Shown in pieces: positions 17,726-26,808 of a stretch of 64,000 bases of DNA (its first letter is position 1; every line of letters begins with the position of its first letter). The translations under genes were made by a program, and so were the position numbers. Origin of the DNA: Paraburkholderia phenazinium (lineage in GTDB: Bacteria; Pseudomonadota; Gammaproteobacteria; Burkholderiales; Burkholderiaceae); the NCBI RefSeq assembly GCF_900100735.1, contig NZ_FNCJ01000004.1, forward strand, positions 2,019 to 66,018. The letters are read 5' to 3'. Below the pieces are notes generated by a model. That model worked only from the letters and a program-made list of their open reading frames with translations. It was not told the DNA's origin and did not search any database.

Positions 17726-18559
17726 ATGCCGGGCAAACACTTTATCTTCCCCATTACCACCGGACGTAGCGGGACTCTCTACCTGACGGAGCTGCTTAGA
17801 CGGAATCTGCACAATGCAGAGGTGCATCATGAGCGTGCCGGACACACGGACCTAGGCGTGCACCATCCGGATGCGTCAGATTTCACGCACTTCAATACGT
17901 TTGGCAACGACGCCCACGTGCAGCAATTCTGGACTCAGAAGCTGCATCGCATCGTCAATGGTCCGGCGCGCGTCTACGCCGAGATTTCGCATCCCCTCGT
18001 GAAGGCAGGGCTGATCGAGAATATCGCACCGCTAACCCGTTCGGGTCGGGTGGATCTGATCATTTTGCGGCGGAATACCGAAGACATTCTCTGGAGCCTC
18101 GCCAACCGCTTTGATTTTGTGAATAACGCGTTCACATGGCTGTTCTACCTTGATCCGCGTTACCGCAACGTGATCGTGAATGCCACGCCGTTCATATCGC
18201 ATGGAATGTACGGCGCTGCGTTGTGGTACATCCACGAGATGTGGACGCGTGTTGAATATTACCGGCGGTTATTGGCAGACGACCACGATATATATATCCA
18301 CGACGTTGAACTGTCCGAGATCGCGACCGGCGATGGCGCGATGCGCTTACTGCGGGCACTGGGCGCCGCGCCCACCGAGATTGACTTACCGCCGCAGCTT
18401 AACGCGACCTCCCAGACGTTCTTTGGCGACGATATTCGCCAGGGTTGCCATGCGTTGGTTCAAAAATTCCAGGTTGATCATGCCGCCGAGGCGATCCGCT
18501 TTCTGGAAGAAGGACGGAGATTGGCGTCGGGCCCAACTGCGGGGATGTCAGTGGAATAA
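17726..18559 (+). CDS. Putative sulfotransferase-like protein (P-loop)
   Basis: 277 residues. Near the N-terminus FIFPITTGRSGTLYLTELLR resembles the 5'-phosphosulfate-binding loop of PAPS sulfotransferases. VDLIILRRNTEDILWSLANR fits the 3'-phosphate-binding strand/helix with its Arg and Ser. The rest is helical and rich in aromatic residues. No signal peptide, so a cytoplasmic enzyme that could sulfate a glycan, lipid or small molecule. It stands alone, 223 bp after the porin and convergent with the LuxR-family gene. Family-level call only. Confidence 0.6.
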   Translation: MPGKHFIFPITTGRSGTLYLTELLRRNLHNAEVHHERAGHTDLGVHHPDASDFTHFNTFGNDAHVQQFWTQKLHRIVNGPARVYAEISHPLVKAGLIENIAPLTRSGRVDLIILRRNTEDILWSLANRFDFVNNAFTWLFYLDPRYRNVIVNATPFISHGMYGAALWYIHEMWTRVEYYRRLLADDHDIYIHDVELSEIATGDGAMRLLRALGAAPTEIDLPPQLNATSQTFFGDDIRQGCHALVQKFQVDHAAEAIRFLEEGRRLASGPTAGMSVE

Positions 18560-18599
18560 CCAGAAAGCGCCGGCGAAGCAGCTCGGCGCACACCCATCA

Positions 18600-20216
18600 C
18601 TACATGGCCGCACGATCCTCGCCGACTCCGAGCCCAAGCACTTTCTGTACTGCTTCGATTCGCGAACTGACGTTGAGCTTTTCGAAGATGTTTTTCAAAT
18701 GCCACTTGACGGTCTCAGGAGCCAGTTTCAACGACCGGCCGATTTCCTTGTTCGAAAGGCCACAGGCAACGTGGTTAAGTACCTCGAACTCCCTCGCGCT
18801 TAGAATATCCGCCGACACCGGCGCGGATTCAACAGTCGTGGGCGACGCAGCCGGTGAGCCACAAGCATCGTCGAAAGCTGCCAGCAATCTGTCGACATAG
18901 GCCGTTTCGACGGTAGAGACGTCTTCTGCGATCTGGCGAAACCGTTGCAGTAATGCACGCGCCGGTGGCCCTTCACCTGGCAACGTGTGCGGCTCACCAC
19001 GCTCGAGCATCTCTATTGCACAATTCTCAATCCACTGTGCAGCCTGTTCAAGTTCGCCCGCGGCCAGTGCATGCCTGACCGCCTCGCGCCACAGATGTGC
19101 TCCTGCAAACCATTGGCTCGCACGGTGATGCAGCACAGGGAGCTCGCGCGGCATCTGGCGGACAAGGCGACGCCGAAGCGCATCGGAGAACAGCGCGTGA
19201 TAGCGATACCATTCGTGTCGGTCGTCAAGTGGCCGAATGAATACGTTATGCCGTTCGAGCCAGTCGAGCTTTGCCCCGCTTCCCCCTCCGCTTCCCATGA
19301 TGGCATCGCACACGGCAGGGGTGAGCCGTTCAAGAATCGATGTATGCATCAAGAACTTCAGCATGGGCGGCGGCAAATGCGCCAGCACCGTGTCGTTCAG
19401 GTAACGATCGATCACCGAACTGTTTCCGGCAAGGTTAGTGGCAACCTTGGCCGTATCGCCCGCCTGACTCAGTGCAAGGCAAGCCAGCTGCAAACCGGCC
19501 ACCCACCCTTCAGTCGCCTCGTTCAACAGCGCGACGCTGGTTCGGTCCAGCGGCACTGCACCGGTCTGATCAAAATACGCCTGCGCCTCGTCAATCGAAA
19601 AACGCAGGTCGTCGACACCAAGACGCATTATCTTCTCTGGCGTCCTTAGCTGACCAAGCGTCAAGGCCGGTTCACCGCGTGCGCCGAGCAGTACGTGCAG
19701 GTTTTCTGGGGCGTAGCGCAGCAGACGGGACACGACCGCAAGAACGGGTTTCGCAGTCAGACGATCGACGTCGTCGAGTACGAGGAAGACGCACAGGCCG
19801 GATGCAGCGATGCCATTCAAGAGTACTGAAATAATGGTCTTGATGGGAGTCAGCTCATCGTGACCCAAGAGTTGTTGCGCTTGTCGCGCAATGTCCCCCG
19901 ATGTGCGGGAGAACGCCGCCACCAGATACGCACCGAACTGCTGCGGATCATCGTCCTCCCCATCGAGGCTGAGCCATGCCACCGGATGCTTTTGCTCCGA
20001 CAGCGCTTCACTCCATTCAGCGAGCAAGGTTGTCTTGCCGAAACCCGCCGGAGCGGTCACGACGGTTAAGCCATGCGCCGGCCGTGCACACAGCCGCTCG
20101 AGCAACGCGGGGCGTTGCACGCAGCCCGGCGGAAGACGTGGCGCCATCATTTTGGTCCGTATCAGCGACACGCTCCATTGGCGATCGCCACGCTCTGAAG
20201 ATACTCCCATGCTCAC
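18600..20216 (-). CDS. MalT-type LuxR regulator (LAL) lacking most of its TPR sensor domain
   Basis: 538 residues; typical MalT-like LAL proteins are about 900. Walker A APAGFGKTTLLAEW is at residues 55-68, Walker B CVFLVLDDVDR near 140, followed by the winged-helix linker and FAGAHLWREAVRHALAAGE. Right after the motif MLERGEPHTL the sequence jumps to PGEGPPARALLQRF, which normally sits at the far end of the TPR array just before the DNA-binding domain. About 350 residues therefore seem to be missing in frame. The LuxR helix-turn-helix (LSAREFEVLNHVACGLSNKE and onward) is intact. Start GTG 20216 or ATG 20210. Target genes unknown. Confidence 0.85.
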   Translation of the reverse strand: MSMGVSSERGDRQWSVSLIRTKMMAPRLPPGCVQRPALLERLCARPAHGLTVVTAPAGFGKTTLLAEWSEALSEQKHPVAWLSLDGEDDDPQQFGAYLVAAFSRTSGDIARQAQQLLGHDELTPIKTIISVLLNGIAASGLCVFLVLDDVDRLTAKPVLAVVSRLLRYAPENLHVLLGARGEPALTLGQLRTPEKIMRLGVDDLRFSIDEAQAYFDQTGAVPLDRTSVALLNEATEGWVAGLQLACLALSQAGDTAKVATNLAGNSSVIDRYLNDTVLAHLPPPMLKFLMHTSILERLTPAVCDAIMGSGGGSGAKLDWLERHNVFIRPLDDRHEWYRYHALFSDALRRRLVRQMPRELPVLHHRASQWFAGAHLWREAVRHALAAGELEQAAQWIENCAIEMLERGEPHTLPGEGPPARALLQRFRQIAEDVSTVETAYVDRLLAAFDDACGSPAASPTTVESAPVSADILSAREFEVLNHVACGLSNKEIGRSLKLAPETVKWHLKNIFEKLNVSSRIEAVQKVLGLGVGEDRAAM

Positions 20217-20312
20217 TCTCGCTGCGCACCGCCCCCCAATCGACGTCGTCGCCCCATCTTATTCAACCTCGCCAACCTCGATGAAAACAATTGTGAACTT
20301 GCGACTCCACGC

Positions 20313-20339
20313 AAAAAACGCGCCCCGGGTTCGGGCGCG
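20313..20339 (-). terminator. Intrinsic terminator after the DUF2968 gene
   Basis: On the minus strand CGCGCCC-loop-GGGCGCG is followed by six T. It lies 55 bp downstream of the stop at 20394. Confidence 0.75.
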
Positions 20340-20393
20340 CGCGAACCTTCACAGGCAATCCAGATGCGCAGGCGAGAGATGGGAACACCCCTT

Positions 20394-21110
20394 TTAGTCG
20401 GAGACGGCTGTCCGGACTTGACGGGTTGGTTGACGCGGAAAGCGTTCGTTGCCGGCCAGATCGAGCTGCTGGATCTGGCGCCGCAGCCGGTTCAACTGAG
20501 CCTGGGCCGCGACACGCTGCGCTTCGAGCTGGGCGATCTCGCGACGCGTGTGCTGCTGCCGCTGGGCAACCAGCTGCGCCTGGGTGGCGTGGCTATCCAG
20601 ATCGGTGCGTAGCCGCTCGGCTTGCGCCTGCGCCTGTTCAATCAGACGGACCAGTTGATCGTTTTGTGCCTCGAGCTGGGTGCGACGCATTTCCTCTTCG
20701 GACAGATGCGTGGCCTGCTGCGCGAAGTGGCGGAACGCGGCCTCGGCGCTCTCCAGTTCGCCCATTGCCAGGACACGCCACACGGCGCTGTCTTGATGGA
20801 GCGTCACGTAATACACCAGATCTGCCCGATGAAAAAACAAGCGGGCCGCATAGCTGAAACTCTGGAATATCCGGCACACGGTAAGGGCTCCGTCTGCCTC
20901 CAGATGTTCCACCTCTGCGGTGGTGATCTTCCGGACATCCTGTCCGCTTGCCCGTGAAAGCGGCACACCGCTGTGGTACAGCGGGGTCACGACATGAGGC
21001 GCGCCAACGATAACACCCTCCACATCCTCCGTGGCGGGATCAGAGCCTATGGCATTGGCGGAAAATGAATTCGCGGAAGACGAGGCACGCAGGTCCAAAT
21101 ATTTTTTCAA
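20394..21110 (-). CDS. DUF2968 family protein
   Basis: 238 residues from TTG 21110. The core matches DUF2968 of Burkholderiaceae: EVEHLEADGALTVCRIFQSF, then SYAARLFFHRADLVYYVTLHQD, then VWRVLAMGELESAEAAFRHF, followed by a long coiled coil rich in Gln, Ala and Arg to the C-terminus. Known members start with a secretion signal; here no signal peptide follows the only available start, and the open frame continues about 80 bp further upstream without ATG or GTG. It may be truncated at the 5' end or use an unusual start. Function unknown. Confidence 0.7.
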   Translation of the reverse strand: MKKYLDLRASSSANSFSANAIGSDPATEDVEGVIVGAPHVVTPLYHSGVPLSRASGQDVRKITTAEVEHLEADGALTVCRIFQSFSYAARLFFHRADLVYYVTLHQDSAVWRVLAMGELESAEAAFRHFAQQATHLSEEEMRRTQLEAQNDQLVRLIEQAQAQAERLRTDLDSHATQAQLVAQRQQHTRREIAQLEAQRVAAQAQLNRLRRQIQQLDLAGNERFPRQPTRQVRTAVSD

Positions 21111-21325
21111 GAGAGTCCTGCAGATTTGGATGGCACCCGGCTTGGCGAATGCGTAGAGGTAGTCTAGAACAGCGCTCCTGATCCAACTGTGATCAATTGT
21201 GACATTTTGGTCTCTGCAGTTTATTTTACTGTTAGCCTTCCTACATTTTTTTCAGACATTCGAATGTCTGCGACGCCGATCGCTGCGCTTTTCCGCAGGC
21301 TGGACAAGTGCTGTGATTCGCCAGT

Positions 21326-21694
21326 TCAGTCATGCTGGCTGCCATCGCTTTTCCCATTCCGGTCGCCCTCACGCGTCTCACGACTGACCATGCATAGTTC
21401 GCGAAAGCGGCGATGCGCCGCGTCGTACCCTTGCAGCGTTCCAAGCGGGATCGTCCGTTGCCTACCCTCGTCGCTCGCCAGGCCATCGGCCGTCGGTAAC
21501 CAGTAGAGATCGCGCTTGCCCTCGATCCTCCTCCTTAGGTTCCCTCTCATCACGCCGTCTGCTAGCGCCCGTCGAACGGTTGGCGCGCTAGTACCGACGA
21601 GTTTGGCGATTTCATGGACGCTGTAGCGGGTGCCGGGCGCCATCTGCGCGAGCACAATCTGGTGCGTTATCACCCGTTGCTTCGGTTTCTTCAC
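21326..21694 (-). CDS. Small helix-turn-helix DNA-binding protein
   Basis: 122 residues. Residues about 20-60 (TRYSVHEIAKLVGTSAPTVR, then RALADGVMRGNLRRR) read as a winged helix-turn-helix of IclR/MarR-like type; the C-terminal 40 residues are polar and basic. ATG 21694 is preceded by AGGAGGTAG, a strong ribosome binding site. No effector domain, so a stand-alone regulator; target unknown. Confidence 0.6.
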   Translation of the reverse strand: MKKPKQRVITHQIVLAQMAPGTRYSVHEIAKLVGTSAPTVRRALADGVMRGNLRRRIEGKRDLYWLPTADGLASDEGRQRTIPLGTLQGYDAAHRRFRELCMVSRETREGDRNGKSDGSQHD

Positions 21695-22264
21695 TTCTAC
21701 CTCCTATGGCGAACATTAGTCCGTTGCCATGCTTGCCGAAGCGCGGCAATCGAGCCTTCTTCTTGTGGCGCGATGCTCCGGAAAATCATCACAGGCGTCG
21801 GCCAACGGCGTCGCGAACGATCCTAGCAGCGCATCGCCGGCCAGACTGTGAACAAAGTTCACACCGAGCGCCAATCGCTCTGTCGCGACCAGGTTGAAAT
21901 GTTTCGACCATCGGCCCTCTCACGGGCCAGACAAGCGAAGTTCCTCGCTCGCGACCCGATGCCTGCGATGGTAGTGGTGAACCCGTCGCGATGCGGTCCG
22001 TCTCTGGGCCGGATCAGATTTCCCTTGATTGAGCAATCTTGGTAGGTTTAGGGATGTAGCAGTGCAAACTTTTTTGAAGCGGAATGTGGATAACAAAGGT
22101 CGCGATCTGACGTTGACCATTGCACGTCACTCGTCCGCCAATTTGCAATCGTCAATGGAAGCACGCCTGTCGACAATCTGTGACATTCGGCGCCCGTTTC
22201 ACGGCTAGCATCAATCCTGGCATCCGCTGCCGTAGACAAACTAAAAATGACGAGGAAATTTTAT
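21695..22264. other. Intergenic region upstream of the OmpA-like lipoprotein
   Basis: 570 bp without a supported gene; the frames present are short and lack ribosome binding sites. Base composition is lower in GC than the surrounding coding DNA near 22040-22140. Presumed to hold the promoters of the HTH gene and of the lipoprotein. Confidence 0.4.
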
Positions 22265-23002
22265 ATGGCAAGCGATTTTGAAGTGGCACGGAAAGTCGGA
22301 TCGATGCTGCTGGTTATCGGCGCGCTCGCGGGATGTTCCAGCGCATCAGGACCCACATATAGTGCGTACTCCATCGGCCTCCCAAACAACGAGAGAGCGT
22401 TTCAGGTAAATTGCCCCGGAATCTTCGAGAGTCAGAACACCTGTTATTCGAAGGCACGCGAAATCTGTGGAAATCAGGTCGTGCATGCCATTCAGGAGAT
22501 CTCGCCGCTCGCGAGTGCTGGCGGTCACCGCGACGTGCGTACACTGATGTTCCAGTGCGTAGCACCACCTGTTGCGCAAACAGCGCCGATCATGGCGCCT
22601 GCTGCGCCAGCCCCCCATCCGGCACCCATACGGGTCTCCCCTCCGGCGCCGACACAGCAAAAGCTCTCATTGAGCAGCGATGCCAGCTTCGATGTCGATA
22701 AGGCGACGTTGACTGCTAATGCTCGTCACGGCTTCGATACGCTTATAGGCGCCGCCGCCGGCACGACGTTCAATACCGTCGCAGTGAAAGGCTACACCGA
22801 CTCGACAGCATCCACTTCCTACAATCAGAAACTGTCGACGCGGCGTGCGCAGAGCGTCGCGAAGTATCTGAAGGATCACGGCCTGAAGGCGCGGCAGTTC
22901 GTCGTCGCGGGGTATGGCGAGGCGGATCCTGTTGCATCGAATGAAAACCCAAGTGGGCGTGCGAAGAACAGGCGTGTGGAGATCTTGTTGGACAACAAGT
23001 AA
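22265..23002 (+). CDS. OmpA-family outer-membrane lipoprotein
   Basis: 245 residues from ATG 22265, chosen because GAGGAAA lies nine bases upstream; an earlier ATG at 22247 has no such signal. The lipoprotein signal ends MLLVIGALAGCSSAS, with the lipobox LAGC. A Pro/Ala-rich linker (residues about 110-140) precedes the C-terminal OmpA peptidoglycan-binding domain: FDVDKATLTANARHGFDTL, then VKGYTDSTASTSYNQKLSTR and PSGRAKNRRVEILL. It should tether the outer membrane to peptidoglycan via diaminopimelate. The N-terminal domain (VNCPGIFESQNTCYSKAREI) is of unknown function. Confidence 0.85.
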   Translation: MASDFEVARKVGSMLLVIGALAGCSSASGPTYSAYSIGLPNNERAFQVNCPGIFESQNTCYSKAREICGNQVVHAIQEISPLASAGGHRDVRTLMFQCVAPPVAQTAPIMAPAAPAPHPAPIRVSPPAPTQQKLSLSSDASFDVDKATLTANARHGFDTLIGAAAGTTFNTVAVKGYTDSTASTSYNQKLSTRRAQSVAKYLKDHGLKARQFVVAGYGEADPVASNENPSGRAKNRRVEILLDNK

Positions 23003-23600
23003 CGCCTGCATCGGTATCGACGTTTCAGCTGGAAATGAAGCGGCGCAAGACCTCAGTGCTGCGCGTGCGGGAGGAATTCCCGGGAATCGACGTATCGATG
23101 GCCGTGCGTCGCGGCCGTCCGCTTAGTTCCGCGGCTCAACTGTTCCTGTCGTGTGTCGAGGAAGTTGCCCGGTCGTTTTCTTTGTCGCCGGTGAGGCACA
23201 GAAGCGTATGACGCTGATTCGAGCATTCGGGGAACAGGCGCCCCCCCTGTTCCTTAACACCAACGCTTTGTTCGCTTCGTATTCACCAACACATATCGGA
23301 AGACATTGCCCGACATCAAGGCAACCAGTCGCATGATCCGCACGCCCTGCACGCCCGTCACGATTGCTGACCTTGCAGACGATCGGGCCTCCATCGATGC
23401 CAGCTTCTCGTGCAGTTCTGATATTGCCTTGCTAGGTGGATTTATCATGAGTATCTGCTCCCATCTTATGATCTCCGTCTCACGCCGCTGGACCTGACGC
23501 GGACGATTCGCGCATCCTCACTCTATCCGCCTGCGGCAAGCCAGGCTGTCAAATTTAGTGAACTCTCTAGCATGGCTTTCTGTACCTGACGCGCCGATGG
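23003..23600. other. Intergenic stretch with one possible small gene
   Basis: 598 bp between the lipoprotein and the response regulator. Apart from the possible 64-codon frame at 23254-23448, listed separately, nothing is supported. Confidence 0.4.
23254..23448 (-). CDS. Possible small protein (64 aa)
   Basis: ATG 23448 is preceded by GGGAG at nine to ten bases. The protein begins with an amphipathic stretch (PPSKAISELHEKLASMEARS) followed by a weakly hydrophobic segment (GVRIMRLVALMSGNVFRYVL) and a basic end. This could be a small membrane-associated protein, but no family is recognised and it could be chance. Confidence 0.35.
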   Translation of the reverse strand: MINPPSKAISELHEKLASMEARSSARSAIVTGVQGVRIMRLVALMSGNVFRYVLVNTKRTKRWC

Positions 23601-24305
23601 TCAAGCTTCATCCGTAACAGGACCCACCTCATCCAGCTTGTATCCACGCATATGGACGGTATTCAGGCATACCCCGTTCTCTGGAAGCAGGCATAGCTTT
23701 CTCCGAAGCCGATAAATATGTGTGTCGATTGTGCGGGAGGCGCTGTCCAGTTCGCGACCCCAGGCAAGCTTCGCCAAAACGTCTCTCGAGACCACCTGCC
23801 CTATATGGTTGAAGAAATACGTAACCAAGTCGAACTCTTTGGTTGTCAATTCAATCGTCTGGCCGTGAAGGGAAATTCCGCGGCACGCCCCATCGAGAAC
23901 ATACGGTCCGATGCTGATTCTGGGTACGATCTTCCCATTGCGTTTGGTACGGCGCACCAGTGCGCTGATCCTTGCAACCAGCTCGGCCGTGCGAAAGGGT
24001 TTGATCACGTAGTCGTCTGCCCCCTCCTCAAGAACCCGGTCCAGCTCCACCTCTAGAGCCTCGTTAGTGATAAGCAGGACCGCCGGCTCGTCTCCGAGAT
24101 TGCGGCGTGTCCAATGCAAAATCTCCAGCCCCGCCCTTCCAGGCAATTGCCAGTCAAGGATCATAAGATCGACGGTATTGGTCTTCAAAAACCGTACCGC
24201 ATTCTCGCCGCAATTTACTGTACTTATGTTATGCCCCGATAACTGCAATACGCTTTCTGCCGCCGCGGCTTGCGCAGCGTCATCGTCCACCAACAGGATG
24301 TTCAT
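23601..24305 (-). CDS. OmpR/PhoB-family response regulator (orphan)
   Basis: 234 residues. Receiver domain: acidic pocket LLVDDD (5-9), phosphoacceptor Asp51 in LMILDWQLPG, Thr of LLITNEA, and the Lys of YVIKPFR. Linker RRTKRNGK, then a C-terminal winged helix with IELTTKEFDLVTYFFNH and the recognition segment SRTIDTHIYRLRRKL. It should activate or repress transcription when phosphorylated. No histidine kinase gene lies next to it, so the partner is elsewhere. Confidence 0.92.
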   Translation of the reverse strand: MNILLVDDDAAQAAAAESVLQLSGHNISTVNCGENAVRFLKTNTVDLMILDWQLPGRAGLEILHWTRRNLGDEPAVLLITNEALEVELDRVLEEGADDYVIKPFRTAELVARISALVRRTKRNGKIVPRISIGPYVLDGACRGISLHGQTIELTTKEFDLVTYFFNHIGQVVSRDVLAKLAWGRELDSASRTIDTHIYRLRRKLCLLPENGVCLNTVHMRGYKLDEVGPVTDEA

Positions 24306-24652
24306 CTTTCATATTCCTCTTTCGCGCTATCTTGCAGTACCTATCGTTGTTGCGGCCAAACTTCAATCCAGCCCTTGCGCGCAGGTTGACCCACTCGTCA
24401 AGCCGGCTTGAGCCGCAAGGCCAGAGTAAAACCCGCAGACAGTCGCCCCAAAAAAGAAGCCAACACCGGACGGAGGATCGGTGTTGGCTTGAATACGTGA
24501 CAACGAAGAAATCAGACGGAGCATCAAGCTGTCCCGTCACCCATGATAACGACACCCGGTGCGAGAACTTGAGTCTCGGGATCCGTCTCCCATTCAATAA
24601 TTGTTTCGTATTCCGTATTTTCTAACTGCGTAGGTATTTCTACACTATTTCC
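24306..24652. other. Intergenic region between the two response regulators, with terminator
   Basis: 347 bp. Contains the strong minus-strand terminator at 24457-24490. The 24491-24652 part would be the 3' untranslated region of the FixJ-like gene; the rest probably holds the promoter of the OmpR-type gene. No coding frame is supported. Confidence 0.5.
24457..24490 (-). terminator. Intrinsic terminator downstream of the FixJ-like gene
   Basis: Perfect 12-bp stem AAGCCAACACCG/CGGTGTTGGCTT with a 10-base loop, followed on the minus strand by TTCTTTTTT. Confidence 0.85.
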
Positions 24653-25360
24653 TTAGCGCTTGCGGTTGCAGATCAGATGCACCAATTCGACGGTTGAGTT
24701 GACGTGCAGTTTCTCTACAATACGGGCGCGGTGATTCTCCACGGTGCGAACGCTGATACCCAGCTCACTCGATATCTCGCGGCTAGAAAGACCCGCGACA
24801 ACCCCCTCAACGATCTCCCGCTCCCTTGGCGTCAACAACGCTAGCCGCGCTTGCTGCGCCTCGCTCTGAAGACGTGCGTCGTGCAGATTCGCGCTATGTT
24901 CGAGCGCATTGCGCACGGTTTGCTGCAGGCGCACGCCGTTCACGGGCTTTTCCAGAAAATCAAACGCCCCTGCCTTGATCGCATTGACGACCAGGGACAC
25001 TTCCGGTTGCGCCGATACGCAAATGACAGGCAAACATGGTCCAGCCTGCAGCAGCTCACGCTGCATCTGGCGCCCTCCTGCCTCGGGCACATGCACATCG
25101 CAGATCAAGCACTCGGACGAACCGGGCGAATAGCTGTCGAGGAACTGGCTCGCCGAGATGAAAATCTTAAGCGTTACCTCCAGCTCGCGTAGCATTTCCT
25201 GATACAACCAGTGCATCAGATTGTTGTTGTCGACAACATAGATAACGGAACGCTCTTTCAATAAACCGAAATTCCTTTCCACTATAGGCCGTGAACGTTC
25301 CGTCAGCGCACTCTGGTTGCACTTATCACGGCTTCGTGCCAAACATTCGCGTAGCAGCAT
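24653..25360 (-). CDS. FixJ/NarL-type response regulator with altered acidic pocket
   Basis: 235 residues from the longest frame; the receiver begins near residue 38, and TTG 25261 with AAAGGA upstream is a possible shorter start. The receiver shows VIYVVDNNN, where the usual second acidic residue is Asn, phosphoacceptor Asp in CLICDVHVPEAGG, Ser of CVSAQ and Lys of FLEKPVN. The C-terminal LuxR helix-turn-helix is clear: LTPREREIVEGVVAGLSSRE, then ISVRTVENHRARIVEKL. It begins 4 bp after the FAD-oxidoreductase stop, so it may be cotranscribed with the catabolic operon. No kinase gene is nearby. Confidence 0.88.
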   Translation of the reverse strand: MLLRECLARSRDKCNQSALTERSRPIVERNFGLLKERSVIYVVDNNNLMHWLYQEMLRELEVTLKIFISASQFLDSYSPGSSECLICDVHVPEAGGRQMQRELLQAGPCLPVICVSAQPEVSLVVNAIKAGAFDFLEKPVNGVRLQQTVRNALEHSANLHDARLQSEAQQARLALLTPREREIVEGVVAGLSSREISSELGISVRTVENHRARIVEKLHVNSTVELVHLICNRKR

Positions 25361-25364
25361 GGCT

Positions 25365-26714
25365 CTAGCCGTTCAACCGCGCGCCATCGCGGTTGAGCAG
25401 AATACGGACGTCCTCTCCGGTAACGCGCCGCGTCTCAATGCGCTCCTGGACGGCAAGCGCCGCTGCGTGGCCAATCGCATGACCATAGGAAAAGCACTGC
25501 GCCGTTACACGCGCGGACGCCACCGCCTCGTGCTCGGCAGACAGACACCGGCCGGCCACGAATAGCGATTCGCCCCGGCGTGGCACGAAGCAGCCGAGCG
25601 GCACTTCGTAATAGTCGTTGAGGAGCCATTCGACGCGCGGCCGGTCGCCGCTATGCAGCTCGATCGGCCAAGGCGATCGGGCGATGCCGTCGGCGAACTT
25701 CGTGCCGGACAGGATATCGGCGTTGCGCAAGGTCTTGACGCCGTTCGCCTGGCGAGTCTGCCGCACGCCTACCTGCACCGCCGTGTCGTTGATCCAGCTG
25801 CCCTCGCAACCGGTCAGATGTTCGCGGAAGAAGCGCGCATATTCGCGCGCCTGAATGCGCCCTTCGAATTCCGCCTCCGAGAAATCGCGGTACAGCACGG
25901 CATTGAGTTCGCGGCCATCGGCGCCCGTCACGCGAGTGCAATTGCAGAGCAATTCACCCGGCCGCGTCGTCGGAAACAGCCATATCTTGGCGCGTGGCAG
26001 GTTATAGCCGCTCGCTTTCGCGGTAACGATCTGGGCCGAGACCTCGGCGGGCATGATCGTGTCGCTTCCATACTTCGCAATAAAGCGCTCGACGTCGACG
26101 CCCATCAAGCGAAAGATCATGGTGGGATTCTGGACGTGACCGTCTTGCCCCATGGAGGTCGGCAAACCGGCCATCGAGACCAGGTCGGCGTCGCCAGTGG
26201 CGTCGATCGTGATGCCGGCATGCACCCGCAGCTTGCCTTCTTTCGTGTAGAGCTGCGCCCCCGCCACCCGGTCGCCGTCCAGCAGCACTTCAGTGACCAT
26301 CGCGTGATAGAGCGTGGTCACGCCGGCCTGCTTGAGCATCGCATCCGCAGTTTCGCGCCAGGCAAGCGGTTCATGCACACGTGTATAGGTCTTGCCGTAC
26401 TTGAGCGGCGCGCCCAGGCCATCGCGACCCTCCATCTGCGTGATGAACTCGTCGACAAAGCCATGGACGAGCTGGCGCGGTGGCGCATTGCCTTCGCTCG
26501 CCTCATACAGCCCGCAGATCGTGCCGGACAGCCCGGCAACCGCGCCGCCGCCACAAAAGCCGTAACGCTCCACCAGCACGACGCTGCAGCCTTGCCGCGC
26601 CGCTGTCACGGCGGCGGCCAATCCGGAGGCACCGCCGCCTGCCACCAGTACGTCGGTGTGCAACTCCTGCACCGGCCGTCTGTCGACGCCAGGTGCTGCA
26701 TGGGTCATGGTCAT
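25365..26714 (-). CDS. FAD-dependent oxidoreductase (FAD_oxidored family)
   Basis: 449 residues from ATG 26714 (GAGAG upstream); an in-frame start at 26729 is possible. N-terminal Rossmann fold DVLVAGGGASGLAAAVTAAR and the ERYGFCGGGAVAGLSG stretch are characteristic of PF12831 proteins, and TIDATGDADLVSMAGLP is the second dinucleotide-side motif. The C-terminus has GCFVPRRGESLFVAGRCLSA. These are soluble flavoproteins that oxidise or reduce small carboxylates or related substrates; the substrate here is unknown. It is the last catabolic gene of the operon running from 30479 to 25365, so it probably acts on the acid imported by the MFS protein or on its CoA ester. Confidence 0.82.
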   Translation of the reverse strand: MTMTHAAPGVDRRPVQELHTDVLVAGGGASGLAAAVTAARQGCSVVLVERYGFCGGGAVAGLSGTICGLYEASEGNAPPRQLVHGFVDEFITQMEGRDGLGAPLKYGKTYTRVHEPLAWRETADAMLKQAGVTTLYHAMVTEVLLDGDRVAGAQLYTKEGKLRVHAGITIDATGDADLVSMAGLPTSMGQDGHVQNPTMIFRLMGVDVERFIAKYGSDTIMPAEVSAQIVTAKASGYNLPRAKIWLFPTTRPGELLCNCTRVTGADGRELNAVLYRDFSEAEFEGRIQAREYARFFREHLTGCEGSWINDTAVQVGVRQTRQANGVKTLRNADILSGTKFADGIARSPWPIELHSGDRPRVEWLLNDYYEVPLGCFVPRRGESLFVAGRCLSAEHEAVASARVTAQCFSYGHAIGHAAALAVQERIETRRVTGEDVRILLNRDGARLNG

Positions 26715-26808
26715 GAATCTCTCTCGCAAGGGGGTGCCTCGATTACGCCACCAGGCAACGCCTGGGCAAAAGCCCGGCGGCGTCCGCAGCCACTATGTGG
26801 CCGGTTCG

